From: Corynebacterium urogenitale | Lineage (GTDB): Bacteria > Actinomycetota > Actinomycetes > Mycobacteriales > Mycobacteriaceae | Length of the DNA stretch: 64,000 nucleotides | Reading direction: 5' to 3' | Assembly (NCBI RefSeq): GCF_009026825.1 | Contig: NZ_CP045032.1 | Location: 1,550,001-1,614,000 of the forward strand | Shown here: positions 33,643 through 42,162 of the stretch, in pieces | Position numbering within the stretch: position 1 is the stretch's first letter | How the letters are laid out: each line of letters begins with the position of its first letter | Program-made: the position numbers and the translations under genes | The notes under the pieces: generated by a model | What the model was told of the DNA's origin: nothing | Seen by the model: only the letters and a program-made list of their open reading frames with translations | Databases searched by the model: none

Positions 33643-34773
33643 ATGTCGACTGTCACAGAATCCGCTGTCCGCAGCGCGCTCTCCCGCGTAGAGGATCCCG
33701 AACTCAACCGCCCCATCACGGAGCTGGGCATGGTGAAATCCATCGAGATCAACGGCTCCGATGTTGCCGTTGAAATTTACCTCACCATCGCTGGCTGCCC
33801 GATGAAGAACCACCTCGTTGAGGCAACGCGCAACGCCACGCTCGGTGTCGAAGGCGTGGAAAACGCCACCGTTACCACGGATGTCATGAGCGACGAGCAA
33901 CGTCGCGAGGTCCGTATGAAGGTGCGTGGCAATGCCGCCGATCCCGTTATTCCTTTTGCTCAGCCGGACTCCACCACGCGCGTGTACGCCGTGGCTTCCG
34001 GTAAGGGCGGCGTAGGCAAGTCGAGTGTGACTGTGAACCTGGCCGTGTCTCTGGCGCAGCGAGGTTTGAAGGTTGGCATCATCGATGCTGATATCTACGG
34101 TCACTCCATCCCTCATCTGATGGGCTCCACCGACAAGCCACACCAGGTCGATGAGATGATCATGCCGCTGCAGGCGCACGGCGTGAAGCTCATTTCCATC
34201 GGTCACTTCGTTGGCGACAATTCCCCCGTTGTGTGGCGTGGCCCGATGCTCCACCGCGCAATCCAGCAGTTCCTCGGGGATGTGTTCTGGGGAGACCTGG
34301 ATATCCTGCTGCTCGACCTGCCACCGGGAACCGGTGACGTGGCCATTTCCGTTGCGCAGCTGGTTCCTAATGCCGAGCTTCTGATTGTGACGACGCCACA
34401 AGCTGCCGCAGCGGAAGTTGCAGAACGCGCCGGTTCGATCTCGCAGCAGACCCGTCAGCGTATTGGCGGTGTGATTGAGAATATGAGCTGGCTGGATCTT
34501 CCTGACGGCTCCCGAATGGAACCATTTGGTTCAGGCGGTGGTCAATTCGTGGCTGATCGTCTTTCTCAGATTGCAGGCACCAAGGTGCCACTGCTCGGCC
34601 AGATCCCTCTGGATCCCAACCTGCGTGTAGGCGGGGACGTGGGCAACCCCATCGTGAAGGCTGAACCAAACGCGGCTAGCACTCAGGCATTCGGAGCAAT
34701 TGCCGACCACTTGGCACTGCGCCGCTCTTCCCTGGCGGGTAAGTCCTTGAACCTGGGCGTTACCCGGAAGTAG
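33643..34773 (+). CDS. mrp: Mrp/ApbC-family iron-sulfur carrier ATPase
   Basis: 376-residue P-loop protein that probably binds and delivers Fe-S clusters to apo-proteins. Residues 1-95 are a MIP18/DUF59 domain. The ATPase core has the deviant Walker A GKGGVGKSSV near residue 125, DADIYGHSIPHLMG and LLDLPPGTGDVA. Many family members keep a CxxC pair near the ENMS motif for cluster binding. Here that place reads ENMSWLDLPDGSRMEPFG and has no cysteine pair, so cluster handling must differ or use other ligands. Convergent with tatB, with a shared terminator between. Confidence 0.9.
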   Translation: MSTVTESAVRSALSRVEDPELNRPITELGMVKSIEINGSDVAVEIYLTIAGCPMKNHLVEATRNATLGVEGVENATVTTDVMSDEQRREVRMKVRGNAADPVIPFAQPDSTTRVYAVASGKGGVGKSSVTVNLAVSLAQRGLKVGIIDADIYGHSIPHLMGSTDKPHQVDEMIMPLQAHGVKLISIGHFVGDNSPVVWRGPMLHRAIQQFLGDVFWGDLDILLLDLPPGTGDVAISVAQLVPNAELLIVTTPQAAAAEVAERAGSISQQTRQRIGGVIENMSWLDLPDGSRMEPFGSGGGQFVADRLSQIAGTKVPLLGQIPLDPNLRVGGDVGNPIVKAEPNAASTQAFGAIADHLALRRSSLAGKSLNLGVTRK

Positions 34774-34812
34774 GTGCTTGTTTCCTCCCCTACCTCGGTG
34801 GCAATGCCACGA

Positions 34813-34851
34813 AAGAGCGGGACGCGACGGTTTCTGTCGCGCCCCGCTCTT
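34813..34851. terminator. Bidirectional terminator between mrp and tatB
   Basis: AAGAGCGGG (34813-34821) pairs with CCCGCTCTT (34843-34851), with an inner CGCGAC/GTCGCG stem. A-rich and T-rich flanks fit use in both directions. Confidence 0.8.
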
Positions 34852-34944
34852 CCATTCTTGCCCCTCCCGCCAGCAGGCGGGTAGGGCATGAAGAATCTTT
34901 TGCGCTCGCACAATGCTGATTTGTAGCTCAGATCATCCCACTTA

Positions 34945-35583
34945 TTAGATCACGTCATCCCACTGGCTGCCGGGACTCTGTGCGTTCTGCGCATCGCCGG
35001 GATAGTTCGGCTGCCCTTGGGGAGCGTGCACGCGCGCCTGGTTTTGTTCCTGAGCCATACGCTGAGCCGTTTCCTGAATCGGGGAGCTCTGATCGCGAGA
35101 TTCTCCGACTGCCCCCTGTCCCGTCACAGGTACGGCCGAATCCGCCGCGGGGGCGTCGCCGCTCGACGTGGCGGCACTGGTGAACGCTGTGTTCGGGTTC
35201 ACAGTTCCTTGCTGCCCCTGGCCTCGCAATGCATCGCGGAGGTTCGGCTTGCGAACAGTCTGCACGGTGTCCTTGACCTGCTGGGCTGTGGAATCAAAAG
35301 GCTTCAACAGCGAATCGTCGCCTTCCAAGAGAGTCTTGGTGAGCAGACCCCTCGCGCCCATCTGCCGCACATTATTGAGCTCGGCAAGCGGCTTTGATAG
35401 CTGCTTGATTTCCTCCCCAAACTCACCGTCGAGCTGCTGGCGAGCCTCTCCCACGGCATTGCGAATCGCCAAGAGAACCGCCCGGACTTCCTTGATGAGC
35501 CCCGGCAGGCGTTCAGGGCCAATCAGGAGCAATCCCACAATGAGGAGAACGAATATTTCTCCCCAACCAACGCTTGAAAACAC
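34945..35583 (-). CDS. tatB: Twin-arginine translocase subunit TatB
   Basis: 212 residues. TatB with TatC recognises folded proteins bearing twin-arginine signals. The single N-terminal helix FSSVGWGEIFVLLIVGLLLIG is followed by the hinge PERLPGLIKEVR and an amphipathic helix, exactly the TatB layout. The long Gln/Pro/Ala-rich C-terminus is disordered. GTG start with AAGGTGG just upstream. It lies behind sigE and cseE on the same strand, the gene order usual in Corynebacteriales, linking envelope stress with protein export. Confidence 0.92.
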   Translation of the reverse strand: MFSSVGWGEIFVLLIVGLLLIGPERLPGLIKEVRAVLLAIRNAVGEARQQLDGEFGEEIKQLSKPLAELNNVRQMGARGLLTKTLLEGDDSLLKPFDSTAQQVKDTVQTVRKPNLRDALRGQGQQGTVNPNTAFTSAATSSGDAPAADSAVPVTGQGAVGESRDQSSPIQETAQRMAQEQNQARVHAPQGQPNYPGDAQNAQSPGSQWDDVI

Positions 35584-35706
35584 CCATCCACCTTAACTCA
35601 CTTGTGCGTTCCGCGCAGGCACACCCACGCGCCCCGAAAAATCGTACTGTCCTGGGAAAAGCGCTCCCCCTAAGACCGATTCCTGGACCCCTCGGCACGT
35701 CGGCCG

Positions 35707-36147
35707 TTAGGATTTCGTCTTGCGCTGCATGCGACGGATCAGCAGCTCTACCCCGTCTATGAGCGTCTCCGGTTTCCTTCTGCCGTCGACTCCGAAACGA
35801 TGCGCGCCCCTGCGACCGTTGTGGCCACTTGGTGCTGGTACTCGCTGCGAAGCTCCAGAAGATTCCCCATTCCCACAGTTTTCAGGGATTTTCGTCAGCC
35901 GCTCAATGAGGCTCTCGGAGGCGCGCACGCCACACGAGTCACTGAGGCATTCCCCACGCAGCCGTTCCGCTGCCTGTCGCTGTTGCTGCACTTCGTCTCG
36001 GCAACTCTGGCAGTGGACAAGGTGCACCTTGGCGCGGTGCTCGGCGCGACGCGAAAGTTCACCATCGACGAGTGCCGCAATCGCCTCACACGACAGGTGC
36101 TCGACAGATAGAGCATCGCTTGCATTGAATTGCTGTTGCTGTGCCAT
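35707..36147 (-). CDS. cseE: Anti-sigma-E factor (zinc-associated, ZAS type)
   Basis: About 146 residues. The N-terminal zinc-associated anti-sigma motif HxxxCxxC is His42-Leu-Val-His-Cys46-Gln-Ser-Cys49 when counted from ATG 36147. Such proteins hold the ECF sigma factor inactive until stress. No transmembrane helix is present, so it is a soluble anti-sigma like mycobacterial RseA. The C-terminal half is poorly structured and basic. The ribosome site is duplicated (see repeat at 36154). The gene follows sigE by about 150 bases, which is enough room for its own promoter. Confidence 0.87.
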   Translation of the reverse strand: MAQQQQFNASDALSVEHLSCEAIAALVDGELSRRAEHRAKVHLVHCQSCRDEVQQQRQAAERLRGECLSDSCGVRASESLIERLTKIPENCGNGESSGASQRVPAPSGHNGRRGAHRFGVDGRRKPETLIDGVELLIRRMQRKTKS

Positions 36148-36153
36148 TCGCGT

Positions 36154-36175
36154 CAACACCTCCTCAACACCTCCT
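36154..36175 (-). repeat. Tandemly duplicated ribosome-binding site of cseE
   Basis: The 11-base unit AGGAGGTGTTG (minus strand) occurs twice in direct tandem; the nearer copy is placed correctly for ATG 36147. Two consecutive strong Shine-Dalgarno sites are thus present. Confidence 0.8.
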
Positions 36176-36299
36176 CGAATGACCTATGTGTTTACGACCC
36201 CGCAGTGCTGATCTAGCGCTTGATCGTTTGCTTCACGGTGTGCGTCCACCAGAATAACGACGTTTCATGCTGCGTGCCGTTTGCCCAGTTCATAGAGTG

Positions 36300-36905
36300 T
36301 TAGCTATCGGCCCCCACATAGCTCAGCAGACCTTCTTTGGCATCACGAGCCAGCATCTCGCGCAACTGTGCACGCGCACGGTGGATACGCGAGCGAACAG
36401 TGCCCATCTTCACACCGAGTGTTTGTGCAATGTCGTCGTAGGACATCCCCAACCCATCACAGAGAACCACTGCCACGCGAAAATCTGGGGTCAGCTCATT
36501 GAGCGCCTTCTCGAGCGCGGGATCGAGATTATTAAGCTCGAAAACTCGCTCCGGATCAGCCACGCTGCCTTCGATCCGGTCGTAGTCCTCCGGCAGCGCT
36601 TCCATCCGAATCGCCCCACGGTGCCGAACCATATCCAGGAAAAGATTTGTGGTGATGCGATGTAGCCAACCTTCGAAGGTTCCCGGCTTGTAGTTCTTCA
36701 AACTGCGAAACACTCGCATGAAAGTGTCCTGGGTGAGGTCCTCAGCGTCATGCTTGTTACCGGAGAGTCTGTATGCGAGGCGGTACACATGGTCAGCGTG
36801 TTGCTCAACTAGTTCGGCCCACGTCGGCATGTCTCCCTCGCCGGAATCGAAGTCGGCGGTGCTGGGCGGGGAGGCTGCGACAAGGGGCTCTGCGTGCGAA
36901 CTCAT
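36300..36905 (-). CDS. sigE: ECF RNA polymerase sigma factor SigE
   Basis: 201 residues. Extracytoplasmic-function sigma factor that directs polymerase to envelope-stress genes. Region 2 includes [28 protein letters not shown] (given here only as key end motifs HVYRLAYRL and DLTQDTF); region 4 has [23 protein letters not shown] with the DNA-reading helix. The first 25 residues are a flexible extension. It is followed by cseE and tatB and is divergent from an O-methyltransferase gene, as in C. glutamicum and mycobacteria. The promoter region contains a 29-bp tandem repeat. Confidence 0.93.
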   Translation of the reverse strand: MSSHAEPLVAASPPSTADFDSGEGDMPTWAELVEQHADHVYRLAYRLSGNKHDAEDLTQDTFMRVFRSLKNYKPGTFEGWLHRITTNLFLDMVRHRGAIRMEALPEDYDRIEGSVADPERVFELNNLDPALEKALNELTPDFRVAVVLCDGLGMSYDDIAQTLGVKMGTVRSRIHRARAQLREMLARDAKEGLLSYVGADS

Positions 36906-36992
36906 GTTCTCTATATTGAATCATGGAGGTGGACGTGAAGTCATTTTCTCCTGTTAAGTCACTGTGAAATTGTCATCGAACTCATCACGTTT

Positions 36993-37050
36993 CCACTCAG
37001 GAACCACCGCCTAAGAGCAAACCACTCAGGAACCACCGCCTAAGAGCAAA
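36993..37050. repeat. Perfect 29-bp tandem direct repeat between sigE and the methyltransferase gene
   Basis: Two identical 29-base copies (36993-37021 and 37022-37050) beginning CCACTCAGGAACCACC. They lie in the 282-base divergent intergenic region. The copies could double a regulator site or be recent slippage; no further copy is seen in the window. Confidence 0.9.
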
Positions 37051-37173
37051 CGCAGCGCGGTACAGATCGCCCAGCCTTGGTCACTGTTTTCACATGCGTT
37101 CACTCCTTTTTCTATTTTCGACGCCAGCTGGTGACACTCCGAACCACAGCCCCATTTTTCGCTGGTGAGCCCC

Positions 37174-37179
37174 TAAAGT
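37174..37179 (+). promoter_or_regulatory. Predicted -10 box, leaderless methyltransferase gene
   Basis: TAAAGT lies 8 bases before GTG 37188, which sets that codon as the likely first base region of the mRNA. Confidence 0.5.
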
Positions 37180-37187
37180 GTGGCCTT

Positions 37188-37859
37188 GTGAATGCCGTTA
37201 ATAATTCCCCTTCCGAAGCCATCCGCACGTACGTGGAATCCACAACGATCGCCGATGAGGTTCTCACCGCCGCCACTGAGGCAGCTGAAGAATTCGGGCT
37301 ACTGACCCCTGATGCCATCACAGCCGAGCTCCTCACCTTCCTCGCTGCCCGCGCCGCTGGCCATGGCGAACTCGCCAACCACACCCCCACGGGGATCATC
37401 ATGTCCCCCGCCTGCGGTGTCATCGGATTGAACCTGTTCCGCGGTCTCGGCGGCGGGCACATCACCTGCATCGAACCAGAGGTGCAACACCAGCAGATCG
37501 CCAAGGCTGCTTTTGAAGCCGCGGGTATCCGCTCCAACATGTTCCGCTTCCTGCCCAGCGCTCCGCTGGATGTGGTGGGACGCTTGGCACAGGACAGCTA
37601 CGACCTCGCCGTCACGGACTGCCAACCAGAAGATCTCCTGCGCACCGTGGAGGCCACGTTGCCCGCTCTGCGCCCGGGCGGAGTTCTGATTCTGCTCGAT
37701 TCCCTGCTGGATGGACTGGTGGGCGATAGCTCGCGCTCCGACCGCCAAATTAATGCGGCTCGCGAAGCCGATGAAGCACTGCGCGAAATGGACGGTGTCA
37801 CCCTAGCCCGACTGCCACTTGGAGCTGGCACCACTCTGGTAACGAAGAACGCTCGTTAA
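37188..37859 (+). CDS. SAM-dependent O-methyltransferase-like protein
   Basis: About 223 residues. Class I methyltransferase of the COMT type: a SAM-site like GHITCIEPE after an atypical GVIGLNLFRG strand, and a late ALRPGGVLILLDSLLDG segment. Homologues beside sigE in mycobacteria and corynebacteria are annotated as O-methyltransferases, but their substrate is not known. The glycine-rich motif I is weak (SPACGVIGLN), so activity is not certain. GTG 37188 is chosen because of the -10 box just upstream; the open frame runs further to 37077 without support. Divergent from sigE. Confidence 0.82.
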   Translation: MNAVNNSPSEAIRTYVESTTIADEVLTAATEAAEEFGLLTPDAITAELLTFLAARAAGHGELANHTPTGIIMSPACGVIGLNLFRGLGGGHITCIEPEVQHQQIAKAAFEAAGIRSNMFRFLPSAPLDVVGRLAQDSYDLAVTDCQPEDLLRTVEATLPALRPGGVLILLDSLLDGLVGDSSRSDRQINAAREADEALREMDGVTLARLPLGAGTTLVTKNAR

Positions 37860-37915
37860 CCTCGCTTTTGTAGCTACCCCGATAGAGAGCAGCTCCCCCC
37901 CCAGTAAACACACGA

Positions 37916-37960
37916 AGCCCCCCCTGCTTCTCTTTCAGCATTCACTGGACGCAGGGGGCT
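37916..37960. terminator. Hairpin between methyltransferase gene and glgC
   Basis: AGCCCCCCCTGC (37916-37927) faces GCAGGGGGCT (37951-37960) with a 23-base loop. It lies between two convergent genes. The large loop makes the call moderate. Confidence 0.5.
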
Positions 37961-37984
37961 AGTGGCGTCGAATCCACAGCGCGG

Positions 37985-39202
37985 TTACACCGTGGCATTC
38001 TTTCCGACGCAGACCACGCCACCCTTGGAAACGGTAAAGCGCTCCTCATCGAGCTGGCGATCAACACCGATGATTTGCCCCTCAGTAATCTTGGCATTCT
38101 TATCGATAATTGCGTGGCGAACCACAGCGCCCTTACCCACTCGAACGCCAGGCATGAGCACGCAACCTTCCACAGACGCGCCTTCTTCCACGATGACGTT
38201 CTCCGACAACACCGAATTGCGGACCGTGCCTGCAGAAATAATGCAGCCTGCAGAGACCATGGACGACTGAGCAATGCCGCCCTTGACGAACTTCGCCGGA
38301 GGCAGATTGCCCGTTTCCGCAGTATGAATTGGCCACTTCTGGTTATACAAGTTGAACACGGGATGCACGGAAATCAGATCCATGTGCGCCTCGTAGAAAG
38401 CATCGACGGTACCCACGTCACGCCAGTAACCCTTGTCACGTTCCGTCTCGCCCGGAACGTAGTTGGAAGAGAAGTCGTACACATACGCCGTGTTCTTCTC
38501 CACGAGCATTGGGATAATATCGCCACCCATGTCGTGATCGGAATTTTCGTTCTCAGAGTCCTCCTTCAGCGCATCAATGAGCGCCTGGGCGGTGAACACG
38601 TAGTTACCCATGGAGGCGAAAGCCACATCGGGATCATCCGGGACGCTCGGAGGATCCGCGGGCTTTTCCAAGAACTGCTCAATGCGGTTATCGTCCCCCG
38701 CCTGGATCACACCGAAGGCCATTGCCTCCTCGCGCGGCACGCGTAAGCCAGCGACAGTCACGTCAGCACCGGACGCGATATGCGCCTCCACCATCTGCTC
38801 TGGATCCATGCGGTAGACGTGATCTGCGCCGAACACAATGATGTAGTCCGGATTCTCGTCATACACCAGGTTGAGCGATTGGAGGATGGCGTCTGCCGAA
38901 CCCGTGAACCAGCGCTTTCCAAGGCGCTGCTGCGCGGGAACCGGGGTGATGTACTGGCCAGCCAGGCCGGAAAGCTGCCATGACTGGGAGATATGGCGGT
39001 CCAGCGAATGGCTCTTGTACTGAGTCAGTACACAGATCTTGTAGTAACCCGCATTGACGAGATTCGATAACACGAAGTCTATGAGGCGGTAGTTACCACC
39101 AAAGGGAACGGCTGGCTTTGCGCGGTCTGCCGTGAACGGATACAGACGCTTTCCTTCGCCACCAGCGAGAACAATGGACAGGACGTTAGGAGTGGTCTTC
39201 AC
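37985..39202 (-). CDS. glgC: Glucose-1-phosphate adenylyltransferase
   Basis: Makes ADP-glucose from ATP and glucose-1-phosphate for glycogen or alpha-glucan synthesis. About 405 residues. The nucleotidyltransferase start is [26 protein letters not shown] (key residues GEGKRL and RAKPAVPF). The C-terminal third is a left-handed beta-helix with hexapeptide repeats ([21 protein letters not shown] region). GTG 39202 is chosen because a TACCGT -10 box ends 7 bases before it and because homologues begin here; the frame is open much further upstream. Divergent from glgA, with 186 bases between starts. Confidence 0.94.
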   Translation of the reverse strand: MKTTPNVLSIVLAGGEGKRLYPFTADRAKPAVPFGGNYRLIDFVLSNLVNAGYYKICVLTQYKSHSLDRHISQSWQLSGLAGQYITPVPAQQRLGKRWFTGSADAILQSLNLVYDENPDYIIVFGADHVYRMDPEQMVEAHIASGADVTVAGLRVPREEAMAFGVIQAGDDNRIEQFLEKPADPPSVPDDPDVAFASMGNYVFTAQALIDALKEDSENENSDHDMGGDIIPMLVEKNTAYVYDFSSNYVPGETERDKGYWRDVGTVDAFYEAHMDLISVHPVFNLYNQKWPIHTAETGNLPPAKFVKGGIAQSSMVSAGCIISAGTVRNSVLSENVIVEEGASVEGCVLMPGVRVGKGAVVRHAIIDKNAKITEGQIIGVDRQLDEERFTVSKGGVVCVGKNATV

Positions 39203-39209
39203 ACCATCT

Positions 39210-39215
39210 ACGGTA
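39210..39215 (-). promoter_or_regulatory. Predicted -10 box for leaderless glgC
   Basis: TACCGT on the minus strand, 7 bases before GTG 39202; no ribosome site. It shares the intergenic region with the glgA promoter. Confidence 0.5.
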
Positions 39216-39376
39216 GTGAGGTTTTGACAATTTCGCCGGACAAGATGCTTTCCTCCCCCGAAATATGTGTGGCTTCCCTGCCGAAACCCCAATAGATTCA
39301 ACATTCGCCTTCGAAGATTTAACATTCCGAACACATGGCGGGGGTCTTTCACCCGGCCTCCATCCGGCCCGCGAAC

Positions 39377-39382
39377 TATGGT
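39377..39382 (+). promoter_or_regulatory. Predicted -10 box for leaderless glgA
   Basis: TATGGT lies 6 bases before ATG 39389. The GTGGAAG next to the start is too close to serve as a ribosome site. Confidence 0.48.
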
Positions 39383-39388
39383 GGAAGT

Positions 39389-40573
39389 ATGCGTATCGCG
39401 ATGCTGACCAAGGAATATCCGCCAGAAATCTACGGTGGTGCTGGAGTGCACGTCACTGAGCTCACCCGTTATATGCGAGAACTCGAGCAAGTCGACGTGC
39501 ACTGCATGGGCAGTCCACGCGAAGAATCCGACGTCTACGTCTACGGCGTTGATCCTGAGCTGAAAGAGGCCAACGCCTCCGTGCAGACGCTATCCACGGG
39601 GCTGCGCATGGCCCACGGCCTCGGAGATGCGGACGTCGTCCACTCCCACACCTGGTACACCGGCCTCGGCGGCCACGTCGGCGGATTGTTGCGTGGCATC
39701 CCCCATGTGGCCACAGCCCACTCCCTGGAACCACACCGCCCGTGGAAGCGCGAGCAACTCGGCGGCGGCTACGAGGTTTCCTCCTGGTCGGAGAAAAACA
39801 CCATGGAGTACGCGGACGCTGTCATCGCCGTGTCCGCAAAGATGAAAGACGCGATTCTCGATGCCTACCCGCGCATCGACCCCGATCGCATTCACGTGGT
39901 GCTCAACGGCATTGATTCCGACCTATGGCAGCCGCGCCCAGTATTCGCCGAGGCTAAGGAACTGGTTGGACGCTCTATTTTGGCGGAGCTAGGCGTGGAC
40001 GAATCACGTCCGATCATCAGCTTCGTCGGCCGCATCACCAGGCAGAAGGGCGTTCCGCACCTACTCAAGGCCATCAAACACATGAACCCAGATATCCAAG
40101 TGGTTCTGTGCGCTGGGGCTCCGGATACCCCGGAAATCGAAGCTGAGGTCACGGGTCTCGTCCAGGGACTCCAATCCGAGCGCGATGGGGTCTTTTGGGT
40201 CAAGAACATGCTGGACAAGCGCTACTTGCAAGAAATCCTCACCGCATCCGATGCTTTCCTCTGCCCGTCCATCTACGAGCCACTGGGCATCGTGAATCTC
40301 GAGGCCATGGCATGCAATACAGCCGTCATCGCCTCCGACGTGGGCGGTATTCCAGAGGTGGTTGTTGACGGCACCACGGGAACCCTCGTCCACTACGACG
40401 AGCGCGACCCGGAATCCTTTGAAAAGGGCCTGGCTGAAGCGACGAATGAACTGCTGGCGGATGCGGCTAGGGTCAAGGCTTTTGGCGACGCTGGTCGCGA
40501 TCGCGCGGTCACCACGTTCTCTTGGGCAACCATCGCCCAGCAAACCGTCGACGTCTACCGCTCCCTGATGTAG
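39389..40573 (+). CDS. glgA: Glycogen synthase / alpha-glucan glycosyltransferase, actinobacterial GT4 type
   Basis: 394 residues. Uses ADP-glucose in glycogen metabolism; mycobacterial relatives (GlgM) instead make maltose-1-phosphate, so the exact acceptor is open. The N-terminal domain has [18 protein letters not shown], the loop that binds the sugar donor. The C-terminal GT-B domain has [17 protein letters not shown] and the EX7E motif within [13 protein letters not shown]. Start at ATG 39389, with a leaderless promoter; the frame is open 18 codons upstream without support. Divergent from glgC, whose product is its substrate. Confidence 0.92.
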   Translation: MRIAMLTKEYPPEIYGGAGVHVTELTRYMRELEQVDVHCMGSPREESDVYVYGVDPELKEANASVQTLSTGLRMAHGLGDADVVHSHTWYTGLGGHVGGLLRGIPHVATAHSLEPHRPWKREQLGGGYEVSSWSEKNTMEYADAVIAVSAKMKDAILDAYPRIDPDRIHVVLNGIDSDLWQPRPVFAEAKELVGRSILAELGVDESRPIISFVGRITRQKGVPHLLKAIKHMNPDIQVVLCAGAPDTPEIEAEVTGLVQGLQSERDGVFWVKNMLDKRYLQEILTASDAFLCPSIYEPLGIVNLEAMACNTAVIASDVGGIPEVVVDGTTGTLVHYDERDPESFEKGLAEATNELLADAARVKAFGDAGRDRAVTTFSWATIAQQTVDVYRSLM

Positions 40574-40595
40574 ATTTCGCTGGTACAAAGGAGAC

Positions 40596-42149
40596 ATGTC
40601 AACGACTTCTCCTACCGAGAACCAGGCTCAGACCCACAGACAGCGCCCGGAGCTCCATGTCACCGCTGAACTCGGTGTCCTCGAAGCTCCTGCGGGCGCT
40701 GTGCTGGCGAATGGGAATATTCATGTCTTTCACCAGTTTCGCCCCCGCGCCAACGAGGGTTCACGCTGGGCACATCAGGTCGCATCCGAGGTTCCTTATG
40801 ACTGGGATGTGTGCGATGACGTCCTCACACCCGAAGGCGACGAGGTGGATGTGCTCGCCGGTTCGTCTGTCCCGCTGGACGCCGATCCCTCGTGCGCGCC
40901 AGAAGACCGCGGCGCAGTGGAACTCTTCTTCGTCACCTCCACTGCCGATGGCGCCCCTCATGACAACGCTGAATTATTGGGCAACCGCATTCACCACGGC
41001 GAGCGCGGGCAGCGCCGCTTCACTGTCCAGCGCGCCCTCATCCCCGATCTCAGCGAGCTCGTGGATGTCTCTGACGATCCGACGCCCGCCGACCCACGAG
41101 TACGCCGCCTCGGTCCCATCGAGATCGACGACAGCAAGTACCCCCTCCCCGGTGATCTTGTGACCCCAAGCGTGATTTGGCACCGGGATAGTTGGCTCAT
41201 GGTTGCCCTCTCCCTCGAGGGTGAGTCGGACGCGAAGATCGTCAAGCTTCGTTCACACGACCGCCAGCACTGGCGAGTAGAGGGCGCATTGGAGCTGTCC
41301 AGCAACGCCAATGTGCCGGCAGGCCGCCCCTTCGCCCCCCGCATCATCACCCTCACCGACGATGCCACCGGTGAGCAAAAGGATGTCCTCTTCATCACTT
41401 ACGTGGCCGAGGGATCGGATTCAGATGAAGTTGTGGGCTACGTCGTCGGCAAGCTCGGCGGCGCCCACTTCGAAGTCACGACTCCGTGGACAACCTTCGA
41501 TTTCGGCCACGACTTCACCCGCCCACGCGTTGTGCAAGCCGATAACCCCGTCATTTTCGGCTTGGTGGGTGCTCATCCTAGTTACGAAGGTCAGTGGGCC
41601 AACTGTCTGTCCTCCCCTCGTTTCCTCAGCCTGGTCGACGGACACTTGTATCAGGATGTCGTCGGCACACCACGCGCCGTGAAGGGCTACTCCGACAGAG
41701 CTCTCATCTGGACCGGCCAGCTCGACACGGAACAGGGAGAAGTCGCCGTAGATGTGCTGGATAAGGATGGGCAACGCATCGTCCGTGTGAGCCATAGCGC
41801 CACTTCCGTCACCGTTACCCGCGGGGAGGGTGACTCCGCTGTCGCTCAACTGGAGCCTACGGACGATTCTTCTACCCTCACGATCTTTGTGGATGGCCCT
41901 GTGTGCGAGGTCTTCGCCGATGGAGGAGCCACGTCTCTGACGAGCGCCATCCCTGCTCACCGTCGCGTCAGCAAGTTCGACGCCACGGTCTCCGGCGGCG
42001 CAGCCATCACCCACTCCATGGTGACGGTGGGTCAAGATCTCCTGCGCAGTCGCGCTGGCCTGGACTCTCCTGAGGCACAGGAGCGCTTCATGGCTGAGGC
42101 CCTCGTCGCAGACCGTGAGGTCGCCGAGGGCCTGGTAGATGAAGACTAG
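40596..42149 (+). CDS. GH32-like protein with degenerate catalytic motifs
   Basis: 517 residues, with AAAGGAG seven bases before the ATG. The layout is that of a GH32 sucrose/fructan hydrolase: a five-bladed propeller start (NGNIHVFHQFRP, matching the usual YHLFYQ strand), an RDP-like place reading FTRPRVV, and a C-terminal beta-sandwich with EVFADGG. However, the family's WMNDPNG nucleophile motif reads LEAPAGAV, so the catalytic Asp is absent, and the Asp of RDP is also lost. It may be a pseudo-enzyme or bind sugars. It follows glgA by 22 bases and is probably co-transcribed, hinting at a carbohydrate role. No signal peptide. Confidence 0.75.
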   Translation: MSTTSPTENQAQTHRQRPELHVTAELGVLEAPAGAVLANGNIHVFHQFRPRANEGSRWAHQVASEVPYDWDVCDDVLTPEGDEVDVLAGSSVPLDADPSCAPEDRGAVELFFVTSTADGAPHDNAELLGNRIHHGERGQRRFTVQRALIPDLSELVDVSDDPTPADPRVRRLGPIEIDDSKYPLPGDLVTPSVIWHRDSWLMVALSLEGESDAKIVKLRSHDRQHWRVEGALELSSNANVPAGRPFAPRIITLTDDATGEQKDVLFITYVAEGSDSDEVVGYVVGKLGGAHFEVTTPWTTFDFGHDFTRPRVVQADNPVIFGLVGAHPSYEGQWANCLSSPRFLSLVDGHLYQDVVGTPRAVKGYSDRALIWTGQLDTEQGEVAVDVLDKDGQRIVRVSHSATSVTVTRGEGDSAVAQLEPTDDSSTLTIFVDGPVCEVFADGGATSLTSAIPAHRRVSKFDATVSGGAAITHSMVTVGQDLLRSRAGLDSPEAQERFMAEALVADREVAEGLVDED

Positions 42150-42162
42150 TTGACGCTGTCGC

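Noticed and set aside
36993..37050. SigE-dependent promoter inside the tandem repeat
   Set aside because: GGAAC is present, but no GTT or CGTT -10 lies 16-18 bases downstream on either strand.
30683..37973. The 15-base sequence CTAGTGGCGTCGAAT occurs at 30683-30697 and again at 37959-37973
   Set aside because: A few 15-base matches are expected by chance in 64 kb, flanks do not extend the match, and no common context is seen beyond both being intergenic.
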